From an uncultured Clostridia bacterium (GTDB lineage Bacteria; Bacillota; Clostridia; Christensenellales; Aristaeellaceae): a stretch of 64,000 nt of DNA. Under the pieces are notes generated by a model. That model did no database searches. It was not told the DNA's origin and saw only the letters and a program-made list of their open reading frames with translations. Shown in pieces: positions 32,912 through 40,010 of this stretch (position 1 is its first letter; every line of letters starts with the position of its first letter). The stretch spans positions 1 to 64,000 of the forward strand of contig CAKTZR010000008.1 in NCBI GenBank assembly GCA_934636105.1, read 5' to 3'. Position numbers and translations under genes: made by a program.

Positions 32912-33054
32912 ACGTTGAGGCTCCGCCTCAAACTCCGGCAGGGAACTGAGTTCCCTGCACCTTCCTCCTACCGCTTCGCGTTATACCGCGAAGCGAAGTG
33001 GGAAATGCAAGAACCTCAGGTTCTTGCTGGGGTTTGGGGCAAAGCCCCAACGTT
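32912..33054. repeat. 143-bp nested-palindrome repeat between binding protein and permease
   Basis: The element begins ACGTTGAGGC and ends GCCCCAACGTT, so its ends are inverted repeats. Inside are hairpins GAGGCTCCGCCTC, GCAGGGAACTGAGTTCCCTGC minus its ends, CGCTTCGCG/CGCGAAGCG and GCAAGAACCTCAGGTTCTTGC. The copy at 33878-34017 has the same order of modules and linkers but different bases in the stems, with pairing kept. It lies in transcribed RNA and could protect the upstream message from 3' decay. Confidence 0.8.
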
Positions 33055-33062
33055 CTTTTCCG

Positions 33063-33845
33063 TTACTCCAGGCCCCACTCGGCGATCAGGCCGTCGATTG
33101 TGCCGTCGGCCAGCCACTCGGTAATCAGTTCTTCCACCTTCGCGCTCAATTCAGAGCCCTTCTTCGTCGCCACGCCGTATTCCTGCGGGCTGAACGAATC
33201 GGCAATGAAGCTGCGGCCGTCCGTCTTGTAGTTCGCCAGAATGGACTTGTCCACGCAGAAGGCATCCACGTCGCCCGCATCCAGCGCCATCGAAATGGCC
33301 GGATAATCGTCGAAAATCTTGAAGCTCACGCCGCCGCTGAACGTCGCCGCATCAAACGTGTCCTCGTCGAACGCGTCGATCACGCCCGCTTCGGCCATCG
33401 CCTTGGCCAGCGCCTTCGCGGAGGTCGAACCGGAGGAAACGCCGACCGTCTTGCCCTTCAGCCCGGCCAAATCCGTAATGCCGGATGCGTCCTCCACCAG
33501 CACCGTCACCGCGTCCACATAATACGGCGTGCTGAAATCCCAGCTCTCTTTGCGTTCCGGCTTGATGGTGAATGTCGCAATTACGCAGTCCAGTTCGTCG
33601 TTATCCAGCATCTGTCCGCGCGTTGCTGCTGTCACCGCGGTGTATTCCACCTCATCATACCCCAGCGCTTCGGCCAGCTTTTCGCCCAAATCGATCTCCA
33701 TGCCGGAGAACTCGCCCGTCGCTTCGTCGTAATAGCCGAAGCCGTAAACATCCTGCTTCACGCCCACGCGGAACGTACCCTCGGCCATCGCCGCCCCGCC
33801 CATCGTCATGCACAGTGCCAATGCAGCCGCCCAAATCTTTTTCAT
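33063..33845 (-). CDS. Amino-acid ABC transporter substrate-binding protein
   Basis: This 260-aa SBP family 3 protein captures a polar amino acid outside the membrane. A signal peptide (MKKIWAAALALCMTMGGAAM) ends in an AMA-E type cleavage site. The domain has FSGMEIDLGEKLAEALGYDE, then DCVIATFTIKPERKESWDFS, GKTVGVSSGSTS and the C-terminal EWLADGTIDGLIAEWG. The single Cys in the signal region is preceded by Leu, not Gly/Ala/Ser, so a standard lipobox is missing. It sits alone between two palindromic repeats in the operon. Confidence 0.93.
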   Translation of the reverse strand: MKKIWAAALALCMTMGGAAMAEGTFRVGVKQDVYGFGYYDEATGEFSGMEIDLGEKLAEALGYDEVEYTAVTAATRGQMLDNDELDCVIATFTIKPERKESWDFSTPYYVDAVTVLVEDASGITDLAGLKGKTVGVSSGSTSAKALAKAMAEAGVIDAFDEDTFDAATFSGGVSFKIFDDYPAISMALDAGDVDAFCVDKSILANYKTDGRSFIADSFSPQEYGVATKKGSELSAKVEELITEWLADGTIDGLIAEWGLE

Positions 33846-33877
33846 CGTTTTTTCCTCCTTTTATTTAACGGGGGGTT

Positions 33878-34017
33878 ACGTTTGGGGCGCCGCCCCAAAC
33901 CCCGGTCAGGAACTGAGTTCCCGACACCTTCCCCTTGTCGCTTCGCGGCATGCCGCGAAGCGAAGAAGGGGTCTGGGGTCTAAGACCCCAGGCGGGTTTG
34001 GGCGGCAGCCCAACGTT
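33878..34017. repeat. 140-bp nested-palindrome repeat between ATPase and binding protein
   Basis: The ends ACGTTTGGGGC and GCCCAACGTT are inverted. Modules in order are TTTGGGGC/GCCCCAAA, GGAACTGAGTTCC, CGCTTCGCGGC/GCCGCGAAGCG, TGGGGTCTAAGACCCCA and GGGCGGCAGCCC. It is a sister of the copy at 32912-33054. Together they isolate the binding-protein gene on both sides. Confidence 0.8.
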
Positions 34018-34030
34018 CCCCTTTGTCTGC

Positions 34031-34753
34031 TTACCGCAAAATCTTCGAAAGAAACGCTTTTGTCCGCTCGTTCTCCGGATTCGTAAAGAAGTGTTCCGGC
34101 GTGCCTTCCTCCAGAATGTGCCCGCCGTCGCAGAAAACCACCCGATCCGCAACCTCCCGCGCGAACCCCATCTCGTGCGTGACCACGACCATCGTGATGT
34201 TGTCGTGGCTCAGCTCAATCATGATGTCCAGCACCTCCTGCACCATCTCCGGGTCGAGCGCGCTCGTCGGCTCGTCGAAGTAGATCACCGGATTTCGCAT
34301 CGTCAGCGCCCGCGCAATCGCAATGCGCTGCTGCTGGCCGCCGGATAGCGTCGTCGGGTAGACGAGCGCCTTCTTTTCCAGCCCCACGCGTCTCAGATTT
34401 TCCATCGCCAGCGCTTCCGCCTCGTCCTTTCGCACCTTCTTGAGTTTCACCGGTCCCAGCGTCAGGTTGTCCATCACCGTCAGATGCGGATAGAGGTTGA
34501 ACTGCTGAAAGACCATCGACGAATACTGCCGGTTGAGCGCCGCGCGCGTCTTGTGCGTCATCAGCTGCCCGTCGATGTAAACCTCGCCCTTCGTGACCTC
34601 CTCCAGCCCGTTCATGCAGCGGATCAGGGTGCTCTTGCCCGAGCCGCTCGGCCCGATGATGACCAGCTTTTCGCCCCTGGCCACCTCCAAATCGATGCCC
34701 TTGAGCACCTCCAGATGGCCGAACGTCTTATGCACATTCTTGAGCTTAATCAT
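34031..34753 (-). CDS. Polar amino-acid ABC transporter ATP-binding protein
   Basis: This 240-aa GlnQ/HisP-type ATPase has Walker A GPSGSGKST (34-42), signature LSGGQ (136-140), Walker B VIYFDEP (156-162) and the H-loop VTHEMGFAREVADRV. The ATG at 34753 (MIKLKNV) is chosen because GGGGTG lies 7 nt upstream; an ATG five codons earlier is poorly spaced. It is the first gene of the operon, followed by the binding protein and two permeases. Confidence 0.95.
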   Translation of the reverse strand: MIKLKNVHKTFGHLEVLKGIDLEVARGEKLVIIGPSGSGKSTLIRCMNGLEEVTKGEVYIDGQLMTHKTRAALNRQYSSMVFQQFNLYPHLTVMDNLTLGPVKLKKVRKDEAEALAMENLRRVGLEKKALVYPTTLSGGQQQRIAIARALTMRNPVIYFDEPTSALDPEMVQEVLDIMIELSHDNITMVVVTHEMGFAREVADRVVFCDGGHILEEGTPEHFFTNPENERTKAFLSKILR

Positions 34754-34832
34754 CGCTTTGCACCCCATCTCCGCCGCGCACCCTTGCGCGCGATGGTTTT
34801 TCGTTTTCGCCGTCTTGCAACGTCGTAACGGC

Positions 34833-34861
34833 AGTATAGCACAAGCTTTTCATTTTTGCAA
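34833..34861 (-). promoter_or_regulatory. Promoter of the amino-acid ABC transporter operon
   Basis: TTGCAA (34861-34856) and TATACT (34838-34833) are 17 bp apart on the minus strand, preceded by AT-rich DNA. The leader to the ATPase start is about 75 nt, with no T-box or other known riboswitch seen. Confidence 0.8.
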
Positions 34862-34963
34862 GTTTAATTTTATAAAAATTCAATTTATTATCGTTTTCTC
34901 ATTTTCTAACCTTTGAGGAGCATTTTCTTTATTTTCGTTTTTCATTTTTGTCTTTGGGTAAAG

Positions 34964-34994
34964 AAAAAGAGCCGAACGTCGCTTCGCTCGGCTC
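34964..34994 (-). terminator. Terminator after the L,D-transpeptidase gene
   Basis: GAGCCGA pairs with TCGGCTC around a 12-nt GC-rich loop that can pair further, followed by TTTTTCTTT on the transcribed strand. Confidence 0.85.
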
Positions 34995-35009
34995 CTATGC
35001 AGGCAGATG

Positions 35010-36638
35010 TTATTCAATTCCAAATTTCGCCTTCACCTCGTCGGTCACTTCCGCACCGATCTGATTCGCTTCAAAAACATAGCGCTCGTAGAGCGTCTCC
35101 GGCCGCACCGGCGCGCCGCAGGAGCTGCACGGGGTCAGCTTTTTAAATTCATCCTTTTCCAAATCGCCGTAGGTGAAATCGCCCGTCAGCGGCAGGTATT
35201 GCGATTTCACGCCGGAGCAGTTCGCATCCACGTGATAGTTGCTGCCGCCATTCGGGTTGCGATAGAGCTGCAAATCGCTGTCCGGCAGTTCCGGCTCGTA
35301 CATCTGCCGCCCCTGGTCGTCCCAGATGAAGACGCGCGTCTTGTTTTCCAAATTGTTCCAAAGCCACTGCATGTTCTGCCCCTGCGCGTTCGCCTTACGC
35401 TGGATGCGGATGCAGCCGTGGCTGGCCTTCATGCCCAGCTGCGGCTCATAGGCCGTGTAAATCCGCGTTCCGTCCTTCGCCTTGTCGTGCAGCACCTCGT
35501 GGAGCAGCGTACCTCCGTTAATGCGGATGGCAAACCGGCCGATTGTTCCGCTTCCCGCGTTGAAGTCGCCGACCTTGCTCACCGTGATGTATTCGCCCGC
35601 CGGGGACTCGTTGTATGGCTGCTTCGCGTTGTTCAGGCCCGTGGAAACGTCCAGCTCGCCGATGATTGCGCCCGCCTCAAAGATATAGAGTTTCTGGCGC
35701 AGCTTATCCACCAGCAGCGCGTATTTGCTCGACGGCTTCACTTCGAACAGGATGCTCTTTTTCACATAGCCCTGCACCTTTTTCGCGTTCAGGGATTCCA
35801 TGTATTCGTTGTCCGTCTTCGTGCCGTCGTTGGAATAGGCTTCAATCAACACATAGCCGTCGCCGTCCATGTCCTCCTCCAGCACGTGTACGCCCTGGCT
35901 CTGCCCGTGCAGTTCGCCCGCGCAGTTCTGCTCATAGGGCTTTCTGTCCGCGCCGGGCGTGAAGGTCGGGTAGACATGTTCCGTCTGCCCCACGTCCATC
36001 ACCGTGATGGGCTGCATCATCAGATCCCAGATGGCCTGCTGATGGTCTGGATCGGTCAGGTCGTATTCGTCCGGGTTCATGTCCCAGAAGCTCGTCGCCT
36101 GCGGCACGGGGCGTTTGCCGTTTTCATCCGCCGTCTGCTCGCTATCCGCCTGTCCCTCGTCCCAGGTTTGCGCTTCTTCGATGCCTCCATCCCAAATCTG
36201 CGCGTCCTGAATGTCCAGGCTGCTCAAATCCAGCGCGCCCGGAACGCTCGAAACCGCCGTTTCGCCCTCCGGCTCTCCGATGTTCAGCTGCAGCAGGCTT
36301 TCCTCGCTCTCCTCGCCCCAATAGTTGCAGAGCCGCACCGCCACCGTGTATGCGCCGTCCGCCGCATCGCTTCCGTCGGGCAGAACGCCATCCCAAACCA
36401 GACGGCCGTTTCCCGCTTCCACCTGCGTCGCGCCCAAATCCACGCTCACGCCGTCTTCGCCGCGCAGCTGCATGGCCAGCGCGCCGCCCTCCGTCGTCTC
36501 AAAGGCAACCGTCCATTCGCCGCCCACGCGCAGGCTGCCGCTGTCCGCCGTCACGTTCGTCAGCTGCGGCGCGGCCAGCGCACAGGCCGCCGTCATCAGC
36601 ATGAAAAAAAACAATACAATAACGCTTTTCTTTTTCAT
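35010..36638 (-). CDS. Exported L,D-transpeptidase (YkuD domain)
   Basis: This 542-aa cell-wall enzyme probably forms 3-3 peptidoglycan cross-links or anchors proteins. It begins with a signal peptide (MKKKSVIVLFFFMLMTAACA), then an Ig/FlgD-like domain (about 25-120), a Glu/Asp-rich linker, an SH3-like region, and a YkuD domain with KASHGCIRI and catalytic Cys409. A C-terminal part has Cys pairs (TPCSSCGAP). The start at 36638 is chosen for its signal peptide and GGAG 10 nt upstream; the longer frame reads into a repeat. It is monocistronic. Confidence 0.9.
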   Translation of the reverse strand: MKKKSVIVLFFFMLMTAACALAAPQLTNVTADSGSLRVGGEWTVAFETTEGGALAMQLRGEDGVSVDLGATQVEAGNGRLVWDGVLPDGSDAADGAYTVAVRLCNYWGEESEESLLQLNIGEPEGETAVSSVPGALDLSSLDIQDAQIWDGGIEEAQTWDEGQADSEQTADENGKRPVPQATSFWDMNPDEYDLTDPDHQQAIWDLMMQPITVMDVGQTEHVYPTFTPGADRKPYEQNCAGELHGQSQGVHVLEEDMDGDGYVLIEAYSNDGTKTDNEYMESLNAKKVQGYVKKSILFEVKPSSKYALLVDKLRQKLYIFEAGAIIGELDVSTGLNNAKQPYNESPAGEYITVSKVGDFNAGSGTIGRFAIRINGGTLLHEVLHDKAKDGTRIYTAYEPQLGMKASHGCIRIQRKANAQGQNMQWLWNNLENKTRVFIWDDQGRQMYEPELPDSDLQLYRNPNGGSNYHVDANCSGVKSQYLPLTGDFTYGDLEKDEFKKLTPCSSCGAPVRPETLYERYVFEANQIGAEVTDEVKAKFGIE

Positions 36639-36657
36639 CAGTCTTACACTCCGATAA

Positions 36658-36790
36658 ATCAAGTGGGAAGGGTTTGGGATTGAAGCCACGCGCTCGCTGT
36701 GCGAGATTCAGCGTGGCGGAAATCGGAAATCTCAAGGAGCCGGAACGGCGACTATGCGAGTTTCCCGGATCAGCGTCCCAACGTTCCCCC
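36658..36790. repeat. Divergent member of the nested-hairpin repeat family
   Basis: It ends GTCCCAACGTTCCCC, nearly identical to the right end of the copy at 33878-34017, and starts with GTGGGAAGGGTTTGGGA. It contains a CCACGC/GCGTGG hairpin and further short stems. Pairing between the two ends is partial, so this may be a decayed or composite copy. It lies upstream of the transpeptidase gene. Confidence 0.5.
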
Positions 36791-36797
36791 TTTTGAT

Positions 36798-36831
36798 AAA
36801 AAGGGGCTGTAAAGTTTTCCGCTTTACAGCC
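36798..36831 (-). terminator. Terminator after the zinc-ribbon/peptidoglycan-binding gene
   Basis: GGCTGTAAAG and CTTTACAGCC form a perfect 10-bp stem with a 7-nt loop, followed by CCTTTTTA on the transcribed strand. It lies about 120 bp past the stop codon, beyond a palindromic repeat. Confidence 0.85.
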
Positions 36832-36900
36832 TCTTTCGTAATTGCTTCTTAAACAATATCACTGACTGCATCTATGCTTCGCCATATCAGCGTCAGGACA

Positions 36901-36950
36901 GAGCCTCCCTCTTTGAGGGAGGTGGCTGCCGCAGGCAGACGGAAGGAGTT
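36901..36950. repeat. Palindromic repeat directly after a stop codon
   Basis: GAGCCTCCCTCTTTGAGGGA and the following hairpin CTGCC/GGCAG, then ACGGAAGGAGTT, match the elements at 5591-5720. The ACTCCTTCCGTC end sits 3 bp from the stop codon of the neighbouring gene, the same placement as at purD. Confidence 0.75.
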
Positions 36951-36953
36951 TTC

Positions 36954-37694
36954 TTAGCCCGGCAGATCCAGAATATCGTCCGGTGCAGCCGTCACATCGG
37001 GAATCGGCGTCATGTCGGAAAGATTATAGAGCTTTTCGAGCGTCTTCGCGCCCGCGATGCCGTCCACATCCAGCCCGTTGTCCTTCTGGAAGTTTTCAAC
37101 CGCCGTCTTCGTGCCCGTGCCGAAGTTGCCGTCGCTTGCGCCCTTCAAATAGCCCAGCTTAATCAGCGCTTCCTGCATGGATACGACGTCCCGGCCGCGG
37201 TCGCCGCGGCGCAGCGTCTTGTAAGTCGTCGCCGCCGCCGTCCCCTGCGGCACAGGGGTCGGCGTAATTTCGATATTCGGCGTCGCCGTCAGCTGGGGCG
37301 CGGGCGTGTTCGTCGCGCCGAAGACGATGAAATTGTTCTCCTGCTGCGGCTGCTGGGTCGCCTGCGGAACCGGCGTGTTCACCACCGTCGGCGTGCCCGC
37401 CCCGAACATGGAGCGCACAATCATCACGATAATCAGCACCAGAATCAGAATCAGTCCGATGGCGATAATCATCGGCGTCTTATCCTGGCTGCGCTTGCCC
37501 TGCCTGCTGCCCTTGCTGTAAGCGGGCTTGGCGCTCTTTCTGGGCGCGGCCTTCGGCGCGGTGCGCGGCTTTTCTTCGTCAAGCCCGTCCGCGCTCTCCG
37601 GTTCGCGCTGCTTCACGCCAACCAGATTGGCGTAACACAGCGGGCAGAAGTTGCTTCCGTCCGGGATTTTGTTATGACAATGGGGACAAAACAT
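36954..37694 (-). CDS. Zinc-ribbon membrane protein with peptidoglycan-binding domain
   Basis: This 246-aa protein starts with a zinc ribbon (FCPHCHNKIPDGSNFCPLCY), has a basic linker, one transmembrane segment (MIIAIGLILILVLIIVMIV), a Thr/Pro/Gln-rich outer linker and a C-terminal PG_binding_1 repeat (LRRGDRGRDVVSMQEALIKL, then GTKTAVENFQKDNGLDVDG). The ribbon would face the cytoplasm and the binding domain the wall. The start at 37694 has GGAGG 7 nt upstream. The length is variable in such proteins; the function is not established. Confidence 0.8.
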   Translation of the reverse strand: MFCPHCHNKIPDGSNFCPLCYANLVGVKQREPESADGLDEEKPRTAPKAAPRKSAKPAYSKGSRQGKRSQDKTPMIIAIGLILILVLIIVMIVRSMFGAGTPTVVNTPVPQATQQPQQENNFIVFGATNTPAPQLTATPNIEITPTPVPQGTAAATTYKTLRRGDRGRDVVSMQEALIKLGYLKGASDGNFGTGTKTAVENFQKDNGLDVDGIAGAKTLEKLYNLSDMTPIPDVTAAPDDILDLPG

Positions 37695-37730
37695 GGTCAG
37701 CCCTCCTTGGTCTCCAATTTCTCTAAGCTT

Positions 37731-37760
37731 AGTATAAACCACAACCAAATCAAATTTCAA
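37731..37760 (-). promoter_or_regulatory. Promoter of the zinc-ribbon gene
   Basis: TTGAAA (37760-37755) and TATACT (37736-37731) are 18 bp apart, in an AT-rich pocket 50 bp downstream of the DUF1836 stop. Transcription would start close to 37724, 30 nt from the start codon. Confidence 0.7.
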
Positions 37761-37809
37761 GCCCTTTGGCAAATTCCCTGCTTTATGGATATGTCGGCGT
37801 ATACCCGTT

Positions 37810-38292
37810 TCATGCCCGGCAGCCGGAGAGCAGCCTGCATGTGTGGATGGTACACAGCGCCGCCATCACGCCGGAACGCAGCGCCATTTCCTGTGCGTCG
37901 ATCTGCTCGTCAAACAATTCGATGTGCCCGCCCCGCGCGGATTCCTCGATTTTCCGCGTAATCGCGCAGAATTTGCCGTATCCGGCTTGCACGCCCTCGC
38001 CGCAGAGATTCAGCAGAATCTGGCTGATGCTCTCCATGCTCAGCGCCTGCTTGAGCACGCAGATCATCAGCAGCATGGCCAGGTGTTCCCGGTCGTATTT
38101 CTTGCCGACGGGGCGCGGAATCAGCCCGACTTTCACATAGTTGTTGACCATCGACTTGGTCATTTCGCCTTTGGGCAGCGCCGGGCTGAACGTGCGATCC
38201 ATCAGCGTGACCACCTGATCCATGTACAGCCCGATATCCGGCAGCAGTTCCCATTGCGGCAAATCAATCCGCCCGATGTCTTCCCGCTCCAT
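37810..38292 (-). CDS. DUF1836 family protein (MerR-like)
   Basis: This 160-aa protein has the DUF1836 pattern: KSMVNNYVKVGLIPRPVGKKYDREHLAML is a winged-helix/MerR-like DNA-binding region, followed by a helical domain. Such proteins are widespread in Clostridia and are presumed regulators, with targets unknown. It starts 18 bp after the membrane protein at 38311-39927 and shares its promoter. Confidence 0.75.
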   Translation of the reverse strand: MEREDIGRIDLPQWELLPDIGLYMDQVVTLMDRTFSPALPKGEMTKSMVNNYVKVGLIPRPVGKKYDREHLAMLLMICVLKQALSMESISQILLNLCGEGVQAGYGKFCAITRKIEESARGGHIELFDEQIDAQEMALRSGVMAALCTIHTCRLLSGCRA

Positions 38293-38310
38293 CTGCTTTC
38301 CTTTCCGCCT

Positions 38311-39927
38311 TTAGGCCGCGTCCATCGCCCAAATCGTCTCAAAGAAGACGCGCTGGCTTGCAATTTCGTAAATGGTCATCCCGTCCCGCTCATAGCGCGC
38401 CTGTGCGCCGCTTAAAGCGAGGAAATCGGCCAACTGCGCGCTTTCCGCCGTCGTCAGCATCAGGAAAACCGGCTCGTCCGGCCTGGTCATCTGCCGATTC
38501 TCCTCGGCCTCCAGCCACACGTTCGTGTGCGGCACGCCCTGCCCCTTCGCATTTTCATCGATGGAAATGGCCACCGCTTCCACCTCGCCGTCCGTCAGCT
38601 CGGTGACGACGTTCGCATTCCAGAACGTCGCATAGCCGAACGTCAGCCCGCTTTCCTGCAAATAGGCCGCTCTGTCCCGCTGCACCGACGTGATTTCCGG
38701 GTTTCTCATCGTGCCCGTGATCTGCATCGCGGAGGAGACCACCACCATGCCCGCGAACAGCAGCGCGCACGCGCCCCTCAGCGGCCTGTTTTCCTCGCGG
38801 CTCAGGCACGCGGCCATCACCGGCGCGCCCAGCGTCATCAGCGGAATCCAGTATCGGTTCAGATACAAATCCTCCAGCAGCACAAACGACAGCGCCGTGA
38901 TCGCCGCGCTCATCGCCAGCGTCAGCACGCCGAAGCGCAGCACCTCGTCGCCGTCCCGCTTCGCCGCTTTGAGCGTGCGGCCCATCAAAACCGCCGCCGC
39001 GGCGGGCAGCAGCAGCGCGCCGACGCTCGCCAGCCCGTGAACGGAGAGCAGCACGCTCCCCTCGCTGTATCCCATCAGCCGCACCAGTCCGCCCAGCGCC
39101 TGCTGCATCATCTTCGGCATATCCGCCGATGTGAAGGCCGTCAGCCGAACGCCGCCGTAACGCGCCGCGTCATAGTTGCAGACCTTCGCCAGTATCTTTT
39201 GACCGACGGCAAACCCGATGACGCTGATCCCGCAGACCGCCAGCGTCAACAGCAGCCGTCTGTTCTGCGCCCCGGTTCTCGGCGCGCTTTCCGCGCCGCC
39301 TGCGAACAGATAGGCCCATACGCCTGCCGCCGCAACCGGAATCGTCGCGCAGAACGGATAGCGGATCGAAGATGCGCCCATCAGCGCGCACATCGCCATC
39401 AGCAGCGTAAAAAGCGCCGTCCGCCTGCCGCTTTTCTCCATCCGCATCAGCCGCGCCGTCATGCCCACGCACAGGTTGGTCAGCACCGCGTGCGGCACGT
39501 AGTACGCGCCGATGGTCACCATCTGCGCATAAACCACCGAACACGCGCTGATGCTCAATCCCGCAAACAGCAGCGCAAAGCGCCTTTTCGCGCCCAGCGA
39601 ACGGCCGCAGAAATACGCGCTTACAGCCAGCATCGCCTGCAAAATCAGACAGCCGAGCGTGCGCACCAGCCGCCAGTTATGCGGAAACAGCGCCATCAGC
39701 GGCGTGAAAACCAGCTGGGTGGAAAGCACGCGCACCTCCGTGGAATACACCCACGTCGGGGAAATCAGCGTGCCTTCCTTCGCCAGATGGCTGGCCAGCG
39801 CCAACTCCGAGGCCATGTCCGCGTCCAGATACGCGCCATAGCCCGCAGCCAGATAGAACCCCGTCATTCCGGCACAGAGCAGGAAAAGAACCGCCGCACA
39901 CAGGCCGCCCAGCCGCTTTTGCTTCAT
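38311..39927 (-). CDS. Polytopic membrane protein, GT-C glycosyltransferase-like
   Basis: This 538-aa protein has many hydrophobic segments. After TM1 the first outer loop reads YLDADMASELALASHLAKEG and WVYSTEVRVLSTQLVF, a layout like the acidic first loop of GT-C lipid-dependent glycosyltransferases. The protein at 42175-44094 has the matching LNSDMASEIILANRQAQ and WLYSTEIHSIHMN. The start at 39927 is required because the promoter lies over the earlier frame; GAGGA is 7 nt upstream. Sugar and acceptor are unknown. Confidence 0.75.
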   Translation of the reverse strand: MKQKRLGGLCAAVLFLLCAGMTGFYLAAGYGAYLDADMASELALASHLAKEGTLISPTWVYSTEVRVLSTQLVFTPLMALFPHNWRLVRTLGCLILQAMLAVSAYFCGRSLGAKRRFALLFAGLSISACSVVYAQMVTIGAYYVPHAVLTNLCVGMTARLMRMEKSGRRTALFTLLMAMCALMGASSIRYPFCATIPVAAAGVWAYLFAGGAESAPRTGAQNRRLLLTLAVCGISVIGFAVGQKILAKVCNYDAARYGGVRLTAFTSADMPKMMQQALGGLVRLMGYSEGSVLLSVHGLASVGALLLPAAAAVLMGRTLKAAKRDGDEVLRFGVLTLAMSAAITALSFVLLEDLYLNRYWIPLMTLGAPVMAACLSREENRPLRGACALLFAGMVVVSSAMQITGTMRNPEITSVQRDRAAYLQESGLTFGYATFWNANVVTELTDGEVEAVAISIDENAKGQGVPHTNVWLEAEENRQMTRPDEPVFLMLTTAESAQLADFLALSGAQARYERDGMTIYEIASQRVFFETIWAMDAA

Positions 39928-39961
39928 CGTCGCTTCCTCTGCCTTTCGTTTCGATCGTTTT

Positions 39962-39990
39962 ATTATAGCATTGTCGAAAAAGGCTGTCAA
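39962..39990 (-). promoter_or_regulatory. Consensus promoter of the membrane protein-DUF1836 operon
   Basis: A perfect TTGACA (39990-39985) and perfect TATAAT (39967-39962) with a 17-bp spacer. It lies in the 83-bp gap with the divergent feoAB gene; no equally good plus-strand promoter or Fur box is recognisable there. Confidence 0.9.
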
Positions 39991-40010
39991 ACCTGCAAGG
40001 AGGTTTCCCC

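Noticed and set aside
32912..34017. CRISPR array, because of regularly spaced short repeats
   Set aside because: The units are different hairpins in tandem, not identical direct repeats with unique spacers.
34760..34861. T-box or amino-acid riboswitch ahead of the ABC transporter
   Set aside because: The leader is about 75 nt and lacks the GGTGGTACCGCG-type element that is clear in front of proS.
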